Below are positions 11,301 to 26,300 of a DNA stretch of 64,000 bases, one piece after another. The notes beneath the pieces were generated by a model. That model saw only the letters and a list, made by a program, of their open reading frames with translations, was not told the DNA's origin and did not search any database. Origin of the DNA: Arcuatula senhousia. Its lineage: Eukaryota; Mollusca; Bivalvia; Mytilida; Mytilidae. The translations under genes and the position numbers were made by a program. The DNA lies in NCBI GenBank assembly GCA_963971305.1, contig OZ020313.1:52958203-53022202 (forward strand). Direction: 5' to 3'. The first letter of the stretch is position 1, and each line of letters opens with the position of its first letter.

Positions 11301-14300
11301 AAATTTGGAAAAATATAACAGCAGCATTAAAACACTAAATAGCTAATGATTTTGAAACATCTAAATTTATTGACTTCATTGAAAAATCCAATATATCATA
11401 ACTCCCTTTCACAAGTCTTGGTATGACTAAACATGTTATATGCTCTCACAGGGAAGGAAAATAATAGAGGATAGGTCAATATTTTTGTTGTACTATGAAC
11501 TGAATTATCATTCAACGTCCAGTTGATCATTCTTGTTTCCCTGAACTTTCTGTGTCTTTTTAACACTTTTTTCTTTTATGTCAATAAGTGCATGAGTGAC
11601 CTACATGAAAAGCTAGTTTGTTATTCCAATTTCAAACATTTTAAAATTTAAGTAAGTTTATTAAATATTTAAAAGATAAATTGTAACTTCAGGAACCTCA
11701 CAGGTTAAACCTGTCCTAATGTCTTAGCAGCAGATACCTCTTTGGGTGGTTCTGAGTTGATATCCGGTCTGTTAGGTGGTGAGGGTCTATTGAGGGGTGC
11801 TGGGGGACCACTATCAAGAAGTCCATCATCTGAAAAAGCTGGACTATTTCTTCCTACAAAACAGTGTAATGTATGGTTTACAGCTGAAAAGACAATTTGT
11901 TTGTTGCATAACTTTTTTATGGCCCGACCACGTAAGTGGATCGGACATATAGTTTTACCCTTGTCCGTCCGTCCGTCCGTCCGTACGTCCGTCCGTAACA
12001 CTTTGGTTAAGTTCTTGGTTAAGGTCCATTACTCGGATACTAGATGTTGGGGGTCAATGATATTTCACCACCAGATGGGTCTTGGGTAGGGCTACACCAC
12101 CCACTAGAAATTAGGTCACTATGACCTATATTTTATGCATGAACGACTTCGGTTAAGTTCTTGGTTAAGGTCCATAACTTGGATACTAGATGTTGGGGGT
12201 CAATGATATTTCACCACTAGATGTGTCTTGGGTAAGGTGACACCATCCACTAGAAATGAGGTGACTGTGACCTATAATTTATGCATGAATGACTTTGGTT
12301 AAGTTCTTGGTTAAGGTCCATATATTGGATACTAGATGTTGGGGGTCATTGATATTTCACTACTAGATGTGTCTTAGGTAAGGTGACACCACCCACTAGA
12401 AATTAGGTCACTGTGACCTATATTTTACGCATGAATGAACTTGGTTAAGTTCTTGGTTAAGGTCCATATCTCAGATACTACATGTTGATGGTCAATGGTA
12501 TTTCACCACTAGATGTGTCTTGGGTAACATGACACCACCCAATAAAAATTAGGTCACTGTGATCTATATTTTATGCATGAACGACTTCGGTTAAGTTCTT
12601 GGTTAAGGTCCATAACTTTGATACTAGATGTTGGGGGTCAATGATATTTCACCACTAGATGTGTCTTGGGTAAAGTGACACCATCCACTAGAAATGAGGT
12701 CACTGTGACTTTTATTTTACGCATGAATGACTTTGGTTAAGTTCTTGGTTAAGGTCCATATCTTGAATACTACATGTTAGGGGTCAATAATATTTCACTT
12801 CTCGATGAGTCTTGGTACATGGCACCACCCATCAGAAATAAGGTCACAGCAACCTATATTTTACACATGAACACTTTTGATCAATTTCTTGGTAAAGGTC
12901 CATATCCCAGGTAATGCACATTGAGGGTCAATGATATTTCAAGAACGGGAGGGCCATCCTGTGGCTCATAGACACATTATCTAGTTTTGCTCTTTTACCT
13001 TCATGCTCATCCTGAAAATGTAAGTAATCCTAAGTAGTGGTTTACAAATAATTTTTTTGTAATTATTTTCTAACCCGGTTTTCACCATATTGTAACCCAG
13101 ATATTTACTTTTTGAAATCAAGCTAAAAATGTGAACCAAATTTAAAAAATATCTTCATTTTTGATTTTGTATAAAGACAATTTTTTCAATATGATATTCA
13201 TACTTTTCCTGAAAATGATATAACAGGTGGCAATATTAAACATCTGTCACCAGTGTAGCAAAAAATCTTAAGTGCAAAAACTATCTTTAGTGTAAGTGTC
13301 AAGTGTTTTGATTGACTGAAATCTATACTTACGATTGATTTTACAATGATGACTTTTTGTGAAAAGAGCCCCTGGTTTAAAAAGGAAGCTGTTACCTCCT
13401 TATAGATCAAACTCCTAAGCTGACCTAAATTATGTTTTTTTTTGTTTTTTTTTTATTACCAGCTTACCTGAATTTGATGGTGTGTTTTCATCTTCTACAC
13501 CCAGTGTATCTGTTTGACCATCGTCATCTTCTTCTGTAATGAATTAAAATAAAACTTGGTATAGAATAATTAATAGTCCAAAATAGTCCAACCTTGTCCA
13601 AACTTTTTGTTTTCTTATCTTAATTCTCATACAGCCAATACACTTGAAGATAGGAACACATATGCACTTACAAACAAATAACAAAGCAATGTTTACAATA
13701 ATAAGGCTAAATAAGAAAACAGCTTAATTTGTCAAATTCAGAACTTGCTGAATTGCATGTTTAAAATTTGCAACTTGTTGTCATTGTTGCAACATTCAGG
13801 CAGTGAAAATCCACAGTTAAAGAAAACTTTCCATGATTTATGTCTCTCCCTTGTTTCTATGTACCGTATAAGTGGTTTTTTTCGCGTGTGGAAAATTTCG
13901 CGTTTTTGGTGTAAAACGGGGTGTTTTTGTATTCGCGTCATGCAATTTTCGCGGTTTCATTCCCTTATTATTACTCTAATATGATGGATTAATATTTCGC
14001 GTATTCTAATTTTCGCGTCCAAAGGAATGCCGCGAATAAAGCGAAAATTAAATCACCGCGAAAATAACCACTTATACGGTATTTTGATGCTTTATTGACC
14101 AATATTTTTAGAAACAACCCTAATCCCTGATTTCTTTTTCATCAATTCTATAAAACTTAAATCAAAGTTTTACCATCAGATTCAAAGTCATACAGCCCAG
14201 TATTGGTAAAGTCCTCTCCTAGTAAACTGTTACTGATGGTGTTAAACAGGGCACCAGTATTCATAGAACACAGTCCCATCTCTTTATCAATCTGCTGTTT

Positions 14301-17300
14301 CCAATCGTTTGTTTTCAAATTTACTCTGATTTTTCTACCATTCAACTATAAAGATAAAATATATATAAAATCTGTCAGTCAAAAATGGCGGGACTTTCTT
14401 AAACAAGAAGTGGGTGAGCGACAAACCTGAAATGGAATCCCAAGGTATAGGACCTCTTACTGATGCTGCATACCAAATATAAAGAGGCTGTGATAAGTAG
14501 TTGGTGATAAAACTGTTACAAAAATTATTTCTCAGCCTGCCCACTGCCCTACTTTCACCATTTTTTAACCCACATTTTTCACTCTGTGAAATCCAGCCAA
14601 AAATACAAAGTTAAATATATCATTCCACAAAAAAAGGTTTAATGAAAGCTTGGTTAACCCATCAGTATTCTATAGCTAGTTACTGTGAAACTATTATTGT
14701 CATGGGAAACAATATAAAAAATTCATGAAAGTGATAAATAAAGGTAATAACAAAACTACCGAACTTGAATGATCAATCTCATAGTCCAGAGAAAATGACA
14801 AAAACGAATCAGTCATACCGGAGAACTGGTGGATCGCAATGGTCCTGACTTGGTACAGGCATTTCAAACGAAATGGTGGGTTAAACCAGGTTTTATGGCG
14901 CCAAACCTCCCTCTTCCATTTGGATCTTCAAGTCCATAATAAATATAGTTGCATAGAAAAGTGTGATACTGTAAAAAATGCTTAACCCATAAGTTCAAGC
15001 ATTCATTTTAATATTTTGTGAGGTTGAATTTTCTATTGTCAACTACAAGAAGTCATGACCTTTATATAGATTCCTAAATTTAGGAGACATTAATAAATAT
15101 GTACCTTACAACTTACACTATGTATGTTTTACAATATCATACCTCTTTATTATTATACTGTAAAGCATCTATTGCACATTTCCCTGTCTTAAAGATTAAC
15201 CACATATCTTCATCAACAAATCTAAAATACACAAAAAAGAAAAAACAGGTCAAATATATGATATATACAATAATAGTACACTGACTCGACATAAAATTTT
15301 TATACGGATGAGGCTTAGAAACAGGAAAACGCGAGGGTCTCCCGAGCGTTTTCTTGTTTCGAGCCGAATTCGTATAAATACAATTTTATGTCGAGTCAGT
15401 GTACTATTATTGTGTTTATACTGCAATATTTTGTATTTTCTTTGGAGTATTCTGTATTTAAAAAAAAACACAAATAAAAAAATCGATAAATGATCCTACC
15501 GCGGGCCCCTCTCCCAATATGGTCATAACACCTGTGTCGCCAGGTAAGGGGCACACTGTATAACATGGAATGGTTTATGTACTATGATACAAATGTTCAT
15601 GTAAATTAATGTAATGAAATTTGAAAAAAAAAATAATATATTCTATACTGAAGCATAAATTTAAAATTAAAAATTGAATGCAACCGTTTTTTAACTAATA
15701 TGCGCCTTACATGTAAGAATGCAGCTTAATATCATTATGCTAGAAATAAAAAAAAATTGTTTTTCTTGGAATAAAATGTAATAAATTTATTAAATACATT
15801 CGGCGTTAAAAATATTAAGATTCAATTCAGCGCATTTAATATTTTCACCTGTCAATCAAAAAGCACGTGGAGTCCGTGCAACTGCAAATTCAACTAGCTC
15901 TCTCTATATATGTTGTTTACCGGTTTATACGGATTTGATAGTAGATGCCTACATAAATTGGGCATATTTAATTACATGATAGAACATCCAATTATTTCCC
16001 ACCCATTTTTAAGTTTATAGTTTTTAATTTTCTTTCAACGCACACCTAACAAATACTTTTCTTAAATTTATTTATACGGGAATAAACGGTTAATTTAATT
16101 TTGCCGATTTCAAAATTTCAAAGAGTAACCTTTCATCAACAGCATTCACGTCAAAACATTGGAAGATCAATAACCAAAACTATGAAAATGCATTTGTACA
16201 AGTAATCCTACCAAAAAGTTCGAACAGGAAAGCCAATTCAAGGACCACGGATATCTGTATTCTAATTCCTTGCTTCTGTCCTGACTTCTAAATCCGAGTT
16301 GCATGAAAATTTTCACATACTATCATTTTTAAAATTATATATTAAATAATTGGTGATTTATGTGGTTTTGATCGTCATTCCGGACCATGATAATTCTTTA
16401 ACAGCATTATGAACAAGTTCGTAGAGATCTCTGCTAGAGCGAACAACCCGCTTTCGATCTGTGCTCACTAATACCAATATTCATTTTCCCACTCATACGA
16501 AAGGTTTCTTTTTTTTTTTACACATATTTATTAGAGTTTTGATTAAATTCTTTAATGTAGCTGATGTGTCCTAGAATGCAACCCCCCCTAAAAAAAAACA
16601 ACAAAAAAAAAAAACAAAAAACAAAAAAAAAACACTGTGTATGTATAGAGGTTGTACTGCTAATTTTGTGATTTACAAATTATCAAGTTCCATAAACAAG
16701 AGGCTCCCAGGAGCCTGAATCGCTCACCTGGTCTTGATGTTGACCCTGTACTTTTGTAGAGCTAAATGAGCTGAACATTTAAGCAAGCAACAGCTTTTCT
16801 CTACCTGCAATAGTTTTTATTCTATAGGCCAAAAACACCATTTTTCACCTATAAGGGGCCATAACCCCTATAAGGAGTCATCTGACAACTTCGACCCTAT
16901 GGAGACTTTTGTAGAGCTAAATGAGCTGATCATTTAAGCAAGCAACAGCTATTCTCTATCTGCAATAGTTTTCATTCTGTAGGCCAAAAACATGAAAAAT
17001 TGCTTTTTTCAGAGGCAGTATCCCTTTTAGGGGTCACCTGACAACTTCGACTCTATGGAGAATTTTGTAGAGCTAAATGAGCTGAACATTTAAGCAAGCA
17101 ACAGCTAATCTCTATCTGCAATAGTTTTCATTCTGTAGGTCAAAAACATGAAAAAATTGCTATTTTTCAAGGGCCGTAACCCCTATAAGGGGGTCATCTG
17201 ACAACTTCGACCCTATGGAGAATTTTGTAGAGCTAAATGAGCTGAACATTTAAGCAAGCAACAGCTAATCTCTATCTGCAATAGTTTTCATTTTGTAGGC

Positions 17301-20300
17301 CAAAAACATGAAAAATTGCTATTTTTCAGGGGCCGTAATCCCTATAAGGGGCTATCTGACAACTTTGACCCTATGGAGACTTTCGTAGAGCTAAATGAGC
17401 TGAACATTTAAGCAAGCAACAGCTAATCTCTATCTGCAATAGTTTTCATTTTGTAGGACAAAAACATGAAAAATCGCTATTTTTCAGGGGCCGTAATCCC
17501 TATAAGGGGTCATCTGACAACTTCGACCCTATGGAGAATTTTGTAAAGCTAAATGAGCTGAACATTTAAGCAAGCAACAGCTAATCTCTATCTGCAATAG
17601 TTTTCATTCTGTAGGCCAAAAACATGAAAAATCGCTATTTTTCAGGGGCCGTAATCCCTATAAGGAGTCATCTGACAACTTCGACCCAATGGAAAATTTT
17701 GTAGAGCTAAATGAGCTGAACATTTAAGTAAGCAACAGCTAATCTTTATCTGCAATAGTTTTCATTCTGTAGGACAAAAACATGAAAAATCGCTATTTTT
17801 CAGAGGCCGTAACCCCTATAAGGGGTCATCTGACAACTTCGACCCTATGGAGAATATTGTAGAGCTAAATGAGCTGAACATTTAAGTAAGCAACAGCTAA
17901 TCTCTATCTGCAATAGTTTTCATTCTGTAGGCCAAAAACATGAAAAATGGCTATTTTTCACCTTTAAGGGGCCGTAACCCCTATAAGAGGTCATCTGACA
18001 ACTTCGACCCTATAGAGACTTTTGTAGAGTTAAATGAGCTGAACATTTAAGCAAGCAAAAGCTAATCTCTATCTGCATTAGTTTTCATTCTGTAGGCCAA
18101 AAACATGAAAAAATGCTATTTTACACCTTCAAGGGGCCGTAACCCCTATAAGGGGTCATCTGACAACTTTGACCAAATGGAGGCTTTTGTAGAGCTTTTG
18201 ATGCTGAATCAGTAGCGTGGCCTCAGATTTCCTCTATCTCTTATACTTTTTGATTTATAAGCCAAAAACAGTAGTCTGACCCCCCTAGTCTATTTTTAGT
18301 AACAGCGGCCATGTTTTTTAACGGATCAAAAATCAAAACACAAGTTTGGTGCAGGACACCCTAAGGATCATTCATACCAAGTTTCATTAAATTCTGTTTG
18401 GTAGTTTCAGAGGAGAAGATTTTTGAAAAATTGTTAACAGACGACGACGACAGACGACAGACGACAGACGACGACGACGACGACGGACGCCAAGTGATGG
18501 TAATAGCTCACATGGACCTTCGGTCCAGGTGAGCTAAAAAATAATATAATAAGGTATCCCTTATAAAGGGGCTTGTGTGGCGGAATCTTCATGCTTGAAT
18601 ACCACACTATTGGTCATTAGCCAATTACCAATAAAATTCTTCTTTTCTAAATATTTGTACCATATACTATTCGACCTTGTTTTACAGCATGTCTCGGAAA
18701 GGGGGCGTGTACTAAAAGTGATATACTGTCACTGACCGTATATCACATATCGATATACGGTCACTGTAATTTGACTGCTCAAATAGACTGATTGCAGTAT
18801 AAAAATAAATAAACTGACAAATCTTTATACAAAATAAATGAATGGAGGGTTTCATAAATTTTCAGAGGGTTTTAAACAAAGAGTGAGTTTCTTTAGATAT
18901 CTTTTATCGTTGCTTTACAACTCAAGGACATGTAAAGTTTCATAAAGCTTCAATGACATAAGTTTATAAATCTGAGTGTTGTACAATAACAATATATCAA
19001 GAAGGGATATGGGTAAACGGTTTTTAACGTAGAACAATGTCTGCAATTTCCTGAAAGTTGATGAAGCATGAAAAATTAAGTTGACTTTACAAACAATAAA
19101 ACATAAGGGAAAACTAGAACAGGGTAATGTTCCTGCTGCAAAGTATACCATGCTTAGAGTAAAGGACCTCGACTGTCACTATAAATCTACACAATTGTCC
19201 AAGGGCTATAAATTCAGCGAAAATCAACAGACAGAAACAAAATGCTACCTCTATCTGTAACTCAACATGAGAAACTCACATACCCAAAATCAGCTCAATA
19301 TCTGCAAGCATGTAGAAAAAAGTCTAGAGACTTGCAGGACGACAAGGGGAAAACAAAATACCCCTAATTTATCGTTGCAGGGGCATAAAAAGAGCTGTAG
19401 CTTTTGTAAATTCTGGAATTATAACTCTCAAATCATCTAAATAGTATACCTGACTAGTAGTATATCACCCACATCTGTCAATGTCTCCACTATAGAGTCA
19501 ATCATATCATCATCAAATTCTCCCTCTGTCAAGGACACAACTACAGTGCCATCTGGTGGCCCCTGTTGACCTATGACCTCTTTCAAGAGACCTTGTTTCT
19601 TATCTTCTATTGGTTCAAGGACCTCAACATCCAGGAGAGCAACAACAGGTCTGAAAATAAAAAATAAACAACCTATGTAAGATGCATGCTAAAAATTCAA
19701 AATAGCAGGATCATAGCAACAGAGCTTATGTTTATTGTTACAAACCCGACTTTAAATAAAATTTATCTTATATTTCTTATCTTAACAAGATGTAATGTCC
19801 TAAAACACAAAAGTAAAATTTTTAAGCATTCAGAAACAGGTTTCTATTGCTAGTTGCTCTACAGTTGAGTACTTGCATGAGTTTTGTTGTCTGGCTTTGG
19901 TTGTGTCATTCCACAAATTTTTGGTGATGTCTTAACAGTCTACTGGTTGTGTCTTGATAGCATAAATTAGATGCATCTTTTTTATTTCTTTTCTTCCTAT
20001 ATCTAATCTTGGAGATATTAATTAACAACCCCAATTGAGTTCTGAACCTGTCTCACACTGCAAACCAAAATTAAAGTTTGTTTTTGCCTACAAAAACGAT
20101 GTCTCCCCCCGTTTCCCCAAAAAGTTCTCAGTTCAAAAGGCCCTTACTCCCACAAAAATTTGATGATCAAATTTGCCTGGTAATGTGCACAACTACATAT
20201 GGTGTCCTTCCTATATACCAAGTTTCTTTATTTTCAATTCAGTTGTTTTAGAGGAGTTGCGCTGACAAGATGATAAATGAAGATTTTCAGCAAATTCCTA

Positions 20301-23300
20301 ATTTCAAATGGCCATAACTCCCACAAAAATTTGAGGATAAAAATTTCCTGGTAATATGCACAACTACATATAGTGTCCTTCCTATATGCCAAGCTTCGTT
20401 GAATTCGGTTCAGTAGTTTTAGAGGAGTTGCGCTGACAAGATGATAAAAGAGGATTTTCAGCAAATTTCTAAGTTCAAAGGGCCATAACTCCCACAAAAA
20501 TTTGAGGAGTTGCGCTGACAAACTTTGTGACGGACAGACGGACGGACATGACAAAAACAATATGTCTCCCCACAAAAGTGGGAGGAGACATAACTAAGCT
20601 CATCTTGCCAACAAACTTTTTTTAAGTGAAACACCATAAGAAGGCAAGTAGAAACAAGTTGTAACATTATTACATGTACATTGACAAACCTGTGATCTGA
20701 CGTTTTTAGTTCAGCTCTGTTATACAACACTAAATGACCATTCTCTAAAGGATTCTCCTTCTCTAACACTGAAAAAAAAGAAAAGGTTCCTTTGAAACCA
20801 ACCAAATTACTTCACTTTGTGGGCATCAATTTCATAGATTTGGAATGAAATCCAATTTGTAGAGTCATGAATTAGTAGTTTAAACAAATTAATTATAAAC
20901 ATGAAAGTCTATTTTTTATTTGCTGGGGATCTGTGGTTTGCCTGAAACAATAAAACCACAAATTTTTGTACCCCACATAGAAGTTAACTTATTGTTTTTT
21001 AACAATTCATAGGTTAATTTCTGCATAAACAAAGCAGCTATTTTACATTGGTCAGACATAGGTTGATATAAGTCATAATTTGGGTCCCAGTTCTGCATTT
21101 CTGGTATTAATTTTTCTACGCTCTTTATTATTATATTGTGTTTTGCATTTTTAATCCTTTTGGTAGAGCATCTCTGATGAGTCTTGATTACACAAGACGA
21201 GACGAAATGCACGTCAGGTGTAGAAAAACTCATAGTCTGGAACATTGTTGTATTTTTGATTTCAACAATTTGCCTAATTTTTTTAACAACTCTCTAAATA
21301 CATGTAACTATGTCTATCTATAACCTACAGTTAGCCTCCTTCTTCCACCAGACATTTCTCCTCCATAACACCCTATCTGTCCATGCTGGTGTCCGACATT
21401 TATCACTCGTGTCATAATCATCACAGAAAAGGTCATATTTGTAGGTGGGGGCAAAGTTCAAAGGTCCTTCAGTAAAGCCTTGGAATGTCTGAAACAAAAG
21501 TAAGTCAATATCAAACGCTTTAGGGACACCTCATCCACACTATGACTTCGGCCACGGACACATCGTCCATAGACACGTCGGCCCTAGTATAGGTCGGCCA
21601 TACTGTATCAGGACACTTCGGCCATGGTTTTAAAAATGGGAGTCGTACATGATGTTTAGGGGCTGAGAGTTATAATTTTCTCAGTTATGGGTTTATTTTA
21701 GTTTGACAAATTGATTTTCTATACTTTTGGCATCCAGACCTGTATATTAGATAATTTTACTATTTACAGGTCTACAAGTGCAGGTCTATGATAGTTGTAA
21801 GTGTATTAAGATGAAACCTACTTAGTTCTTCTTCCAAAAATGAAAAAGTTCGCATGGAAAATAATATAAAATGAATTAAATTATATGATTGGTCTAGGCC
21901 TTCAGCCTTTAAACTAGTACAACTGCTTTGTGATGAAAATGTTAAAGAGTTGTGCAATTTTAGGAAGTATTTATTAAATGCCTATAAGATTAGGAATAAT
22001 GTTTAGTTCTAATGTATTATATGAACGATAATTTCTGACGTATAAACATGCTATACTTGTATAACTGCTATATTACTATACTGTCTTATGTCAGGGATGT
22101 CCATTCCTGCTTATGTATAATTTTTAAGTTAATAAAGAATTGAAATTGAATTGAATTGAGTTCGAGTAAATGACCATATTGATTGTTTTAAATTGAAATT
22201 CAATCAATGTTAGCGTGTGTCACAAACAACATGGCTTCAATAATCATCTAAGACAACAGTCAAGCCGAATATAATAATTCAATTAAGAAATAATTAGCCA
22301 AAAACTATGCATCGAATTCTAATGGCCAATTTTATAGGTCTTAGACAGGGATGTCCAAAACAAAATCAGTTTTTTTTAATCCCTGGTCTTAGACTAGAAT
22401 AAATTCCACTTGATTTCTGGAAAAACTCGTGTCATTTGAGAACTACTTGGAACTCACATGCCCCTTCTTTGTGTATTATGACTTATAAGTTAAAGAATTT
22501 TAAAAAGAATAAAAGTGTGATGGCCTAGACATGTATATTAGTTAAAGGTTATGTTAACGGTCACCGTAAGCAAAAACAGTTCTCTGTATTATATGCAATA
22601 GCGAATAAAACCAGACCAGACAGGGTAAGTATCATACCACATTGATAATGTTTTAATAGAAAATAATGTTTCATGAAAATACTAAAGAGAATATTTTCCT
22701 GATTTTATTTTACGCTGAAAAAAAGGGAGATGCAAATCTAGTCTAAACTGAAAATTGTGTCTGAAATCTACCAACTGTGCATAGACATGTAAAAGTTCCT
22801 TATATAATTGTTCAAATTAATAAAAATAGATATCATAATAATATGTCTTAGGCCACAGTATCATGAGTATGCTTTTCATACCCGTAGCCAGAATTTTTCA
22901 ACAGGGGGTTCGAAAATGTGAAGGGGGGTTCGAATTCCCAATTTTTTCTGACTTTAATAGTGCTTAACCCATTTTTCACCTGATTTTTCCCTATTTTCAT
23001 CAATTTTTTTGTCCAAGGGGGGGGGGGATGGTTCGTCCGAACCCCTCGAACCCCCCCCCCCCCCCCTGGCTACGGGTATGCTTTTTACATCTGCATTTTA
23101 TACTTATTTCTTCATTCGAAAGTTAGATTTTTGTTTGTTTATTAAAATATCATATAATCTGTCAGTTAAGACAATTCGATTTATACATTTGAAAAAAAAA
23201 ATCAGTTACTAAGAATATAGACTAAGTCCCTATATATACATCTGAGATTTATATAGTATGGCCGAAACATGTATGGCCGAAGTGTCTATGGCCGAGGAGT

Positions 23301-26300
23301 CATATGGCCGAGACTTCCTATGGACGAAATAAAGTGTGGCCGAGGTGTCCAAATACCATATCAAACAAAGCTTTGTTAATCTATTTTTTCTGTCAGTAGA
23401 TTTGGGTCTACATGTCTGCCTCTCAACTTTTACCGAAAGAGTCTCAAATGAGTCTGATGTCAAATAAAACATAAAATACTGTATACACATCACATTTATT
23501 TGCCTGAAACTTTGTTGTGATGTTTTCATATTTTACTTTGTTACTATCTTGAGTTATTCTATGCATGGAAATGATCAAAACTTAAGACTTCTAAAATTTC
23601 TTTTCTGGGTACACTGTCCAAATAATTTCTAATATTATCAATAAATGCTACAAATGCTTGCAGCAGTAAACTGAAACAGACCTGTGTGTTGCAACAAGCA
23701 GGAAATGCTCTCTTTTTTACTAATTCACTTTTATTTTTATATTTCGTGTTGCTGTTTAGTTGCATTGTGTGTTTCATCTTAATGTTGCTATCTTATGTTT
23801 CTCCTACTTTTATACTTACAGATTCAAATGCCCCTTTTTACATCTCCAGATTTAGCCAGATAGATTTTGAATCTGTCTAACCGAATAGCATTTTTAAATC
23901 GTTTTTTCTAGTTTACTTCATATGTTATCTAGTTCCGTCTGATATTTTGCGATCTATTTTCTTTGCTTCTTTCAGACTTGATTACCTTTCCTGCTTCTTT
24001 CTGTACAATCAGCTGGTCACAAGCCTGTAACGCTGACCAGTTCTCATCCTGTACCAGCTTTTTTACTTCCTCATTTCCTAAGTCTATTCTGTAGTTGAAG
24101 TCTCCACACCAAAACACATAGTCATGTGACATTATACTCCTCCCCTTAAAAAAAGTCATGTGACATTTTATTTCTCGGTTTTTAAAAAAAGTCATGTGAC
24201 ATTTTATTTCTCTATTTTTAAAAAAAGTCATGTTACATTATACTCATTCCCTAACATTAGTCATGTGACATTAAACTTATCCCCCTAACATTAGTCATGT
24301 GACGTTATACGGTACTCCTCCTCTAAAACAGTCATGTGACATTACTTCTACAATCAAAAGTCACATGTTTGGGTTCTTTTTATTAAAAGTCAAGTGACCT
24401 TACTTTGATTCTCCTAGAAATGAATCAATGTTAATTGATATTGATTCATGTTGTAATTTTACTCTTGAATGTTTACCCCGGTTTTGTTCATTCAATGTAA
24501 AGATTCTAATTGTCCTTGAGTACATCCTCTGTCATTCTCTCTGACAGTTATTACCATTCTTTCAAACCAATTAAAGTTTTGTTTCATAAGCAGAAAACAT
24601 GGTTAAGAAAAATGAATTGTTTAATTATATAAAAATAAAGATTCATTTATAGAATTGTAACATGGATGCATAAACTCATGCTTCAATAAAAAGCCCATGT
24701 TGCATAGATAAATAAATGACTTTGACTGAAATAAAATGTAAATTAAAGTATATAAGTTTAAATTTGTTAAATATGAAGAAGACTTGGGAATTAAACCCAT
24801 GATGCTTCACTCTATCATAGGACATGCAGAAGTATCTATCTTATTAAGAATTATCTGATTCTAGTTCGTAAGTGTCATTTTTCTTTTTTGATTGAGGTGT
24901 TATGAGTACGTAGCTTTAGACTTCATGCAGAAGTTGCAATCTCATAATCATTAAGAACTTTTAAATTCACTACATCTGTAACTGATACTCCATTTTGATG
25001 TTTCATTTTTCATTTCTGGTTGAGGGGGTGTATTGAGGAGAATTTGTTCAGGAATTTGAGGAGATTGTTGTGCATGACTCTATATGATAAGGTGTTGTAT
25101 TCGAGCTGCAAGACGAGGATGGAGAGAGATCGTGTTACTACCTTATCTAGGACACCGTAAATCTGTAACAAATATACATCATGGTCAGAAAATGAACGTT
25201 ACTTCAGAGATGTGATATGTAAATGTGGTGACACATCAAGTCGATAAATCAGAATTAAGGTAGTCTTCTGTCAATGTGTTTAAAAATATTTAGTAAACTG
25301 GATGGGCATAGCATTTACACCAAACAGTACTATAGGGTGAAACATCTTTCAAAATATCAAGAAGATGCGAAATTTGGTTCCTCATAAGTGTTTGCAAACA
25401 AGGAAGTAGATGAGTCATATGCATAAAGATGAAGCTACTAGCCAAATATCAAAAGACTGCGACAGGAAGTATCCATAAATCTGTGAGGGAAGTGTTTGTG
25501 ATGCAGCAGGACGCCTAAAGATAAAGAAATCTGAGACAGAAGTTATCTGCCACAAGATGACAGATAGTGCCAACATGACTCCTATGTGTCCCTTTACAAA
25601 ACGTTGCAGGCTACATAATAAATATAAAGCTTGAACATAGCTTACATATTATGGGGTATAAATGTGCTAAATAAACTGTTTTCTATTCTTTGAAATATTT
25701 TTTTTGTACAAGAACATTGTAGAAATGTATTCATTTCTTTCCTTACACCATTCTGTTTAATATAATACATTAGTATTTATAGAAACACAGGCAGCATGCA
25801 ATTAGCTTTTACCTATATTATAAATAGCTTATGAGTATCAAAATCTACATTAAAATATAAAATACAAATGTTTTATTTGAATAAAAAAAAATCAATAAAA
25901 AAAAATGTTTTCACTCAGAGGAATATTTATTTAAAGCCACTTCATAATGTAATGACTGTTTGATTTTTTGGGGGATGTTTTACAGCTGAAATGTAACAGA
26001 ACTGAAATAGATACATTTACATTTAATTGACATTTAAATTGCAGGAGAAGGGAAAAAATCCCCCGAAAGGAAGTTTAAAAGCCATGTTAAACATAAAACT
26101 ATCCTTTTCTGTTAATTCCAAAAAATATAAATTTACAATTGTCACTTTAATCATTGTCTAAGGCACATTTCTTCAATAACTTAAAGTTTTCCATTACATT
26201 TTAAATTTAAGTTAATTTTTTTCCTTATGTACATTTTGAATATTCTGATACAAACTAAACACAATATTTTGCTCAGGACTTTTTAGTTTGAGCAATATTT

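Larger units (their letters stand above)
21524..23350. mobile_element. TIR element of about 1.83 kb with CGGCC-rich ends
   Basis: The left end GGACACCTCATCCACACT is matched in inverse by the right end (AGTGTGGCCGAGGTGTCC), and both continue for about 100 bp with repeated GGCCGAAGTGTC-like words. Inside lie a LINE 3' end (to about 22155) and a MITE (22878-23080). No transposase remains. Confidence 0.6.

Noticed and set aside
20234..20805. Frames with repeated [12 protein letters not shown]
   Set aside because: Translation of tandem-core family D units. It partly overlaps true exon 17, which is in another context; the same peptides recur at 28134-28463.
24116..24345. Regular repeats of about 35 bp resembling a CRISPR array
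   Set aside because: Spacers are not unique, units diverge, and it lies at an exon edge in an animal gene.
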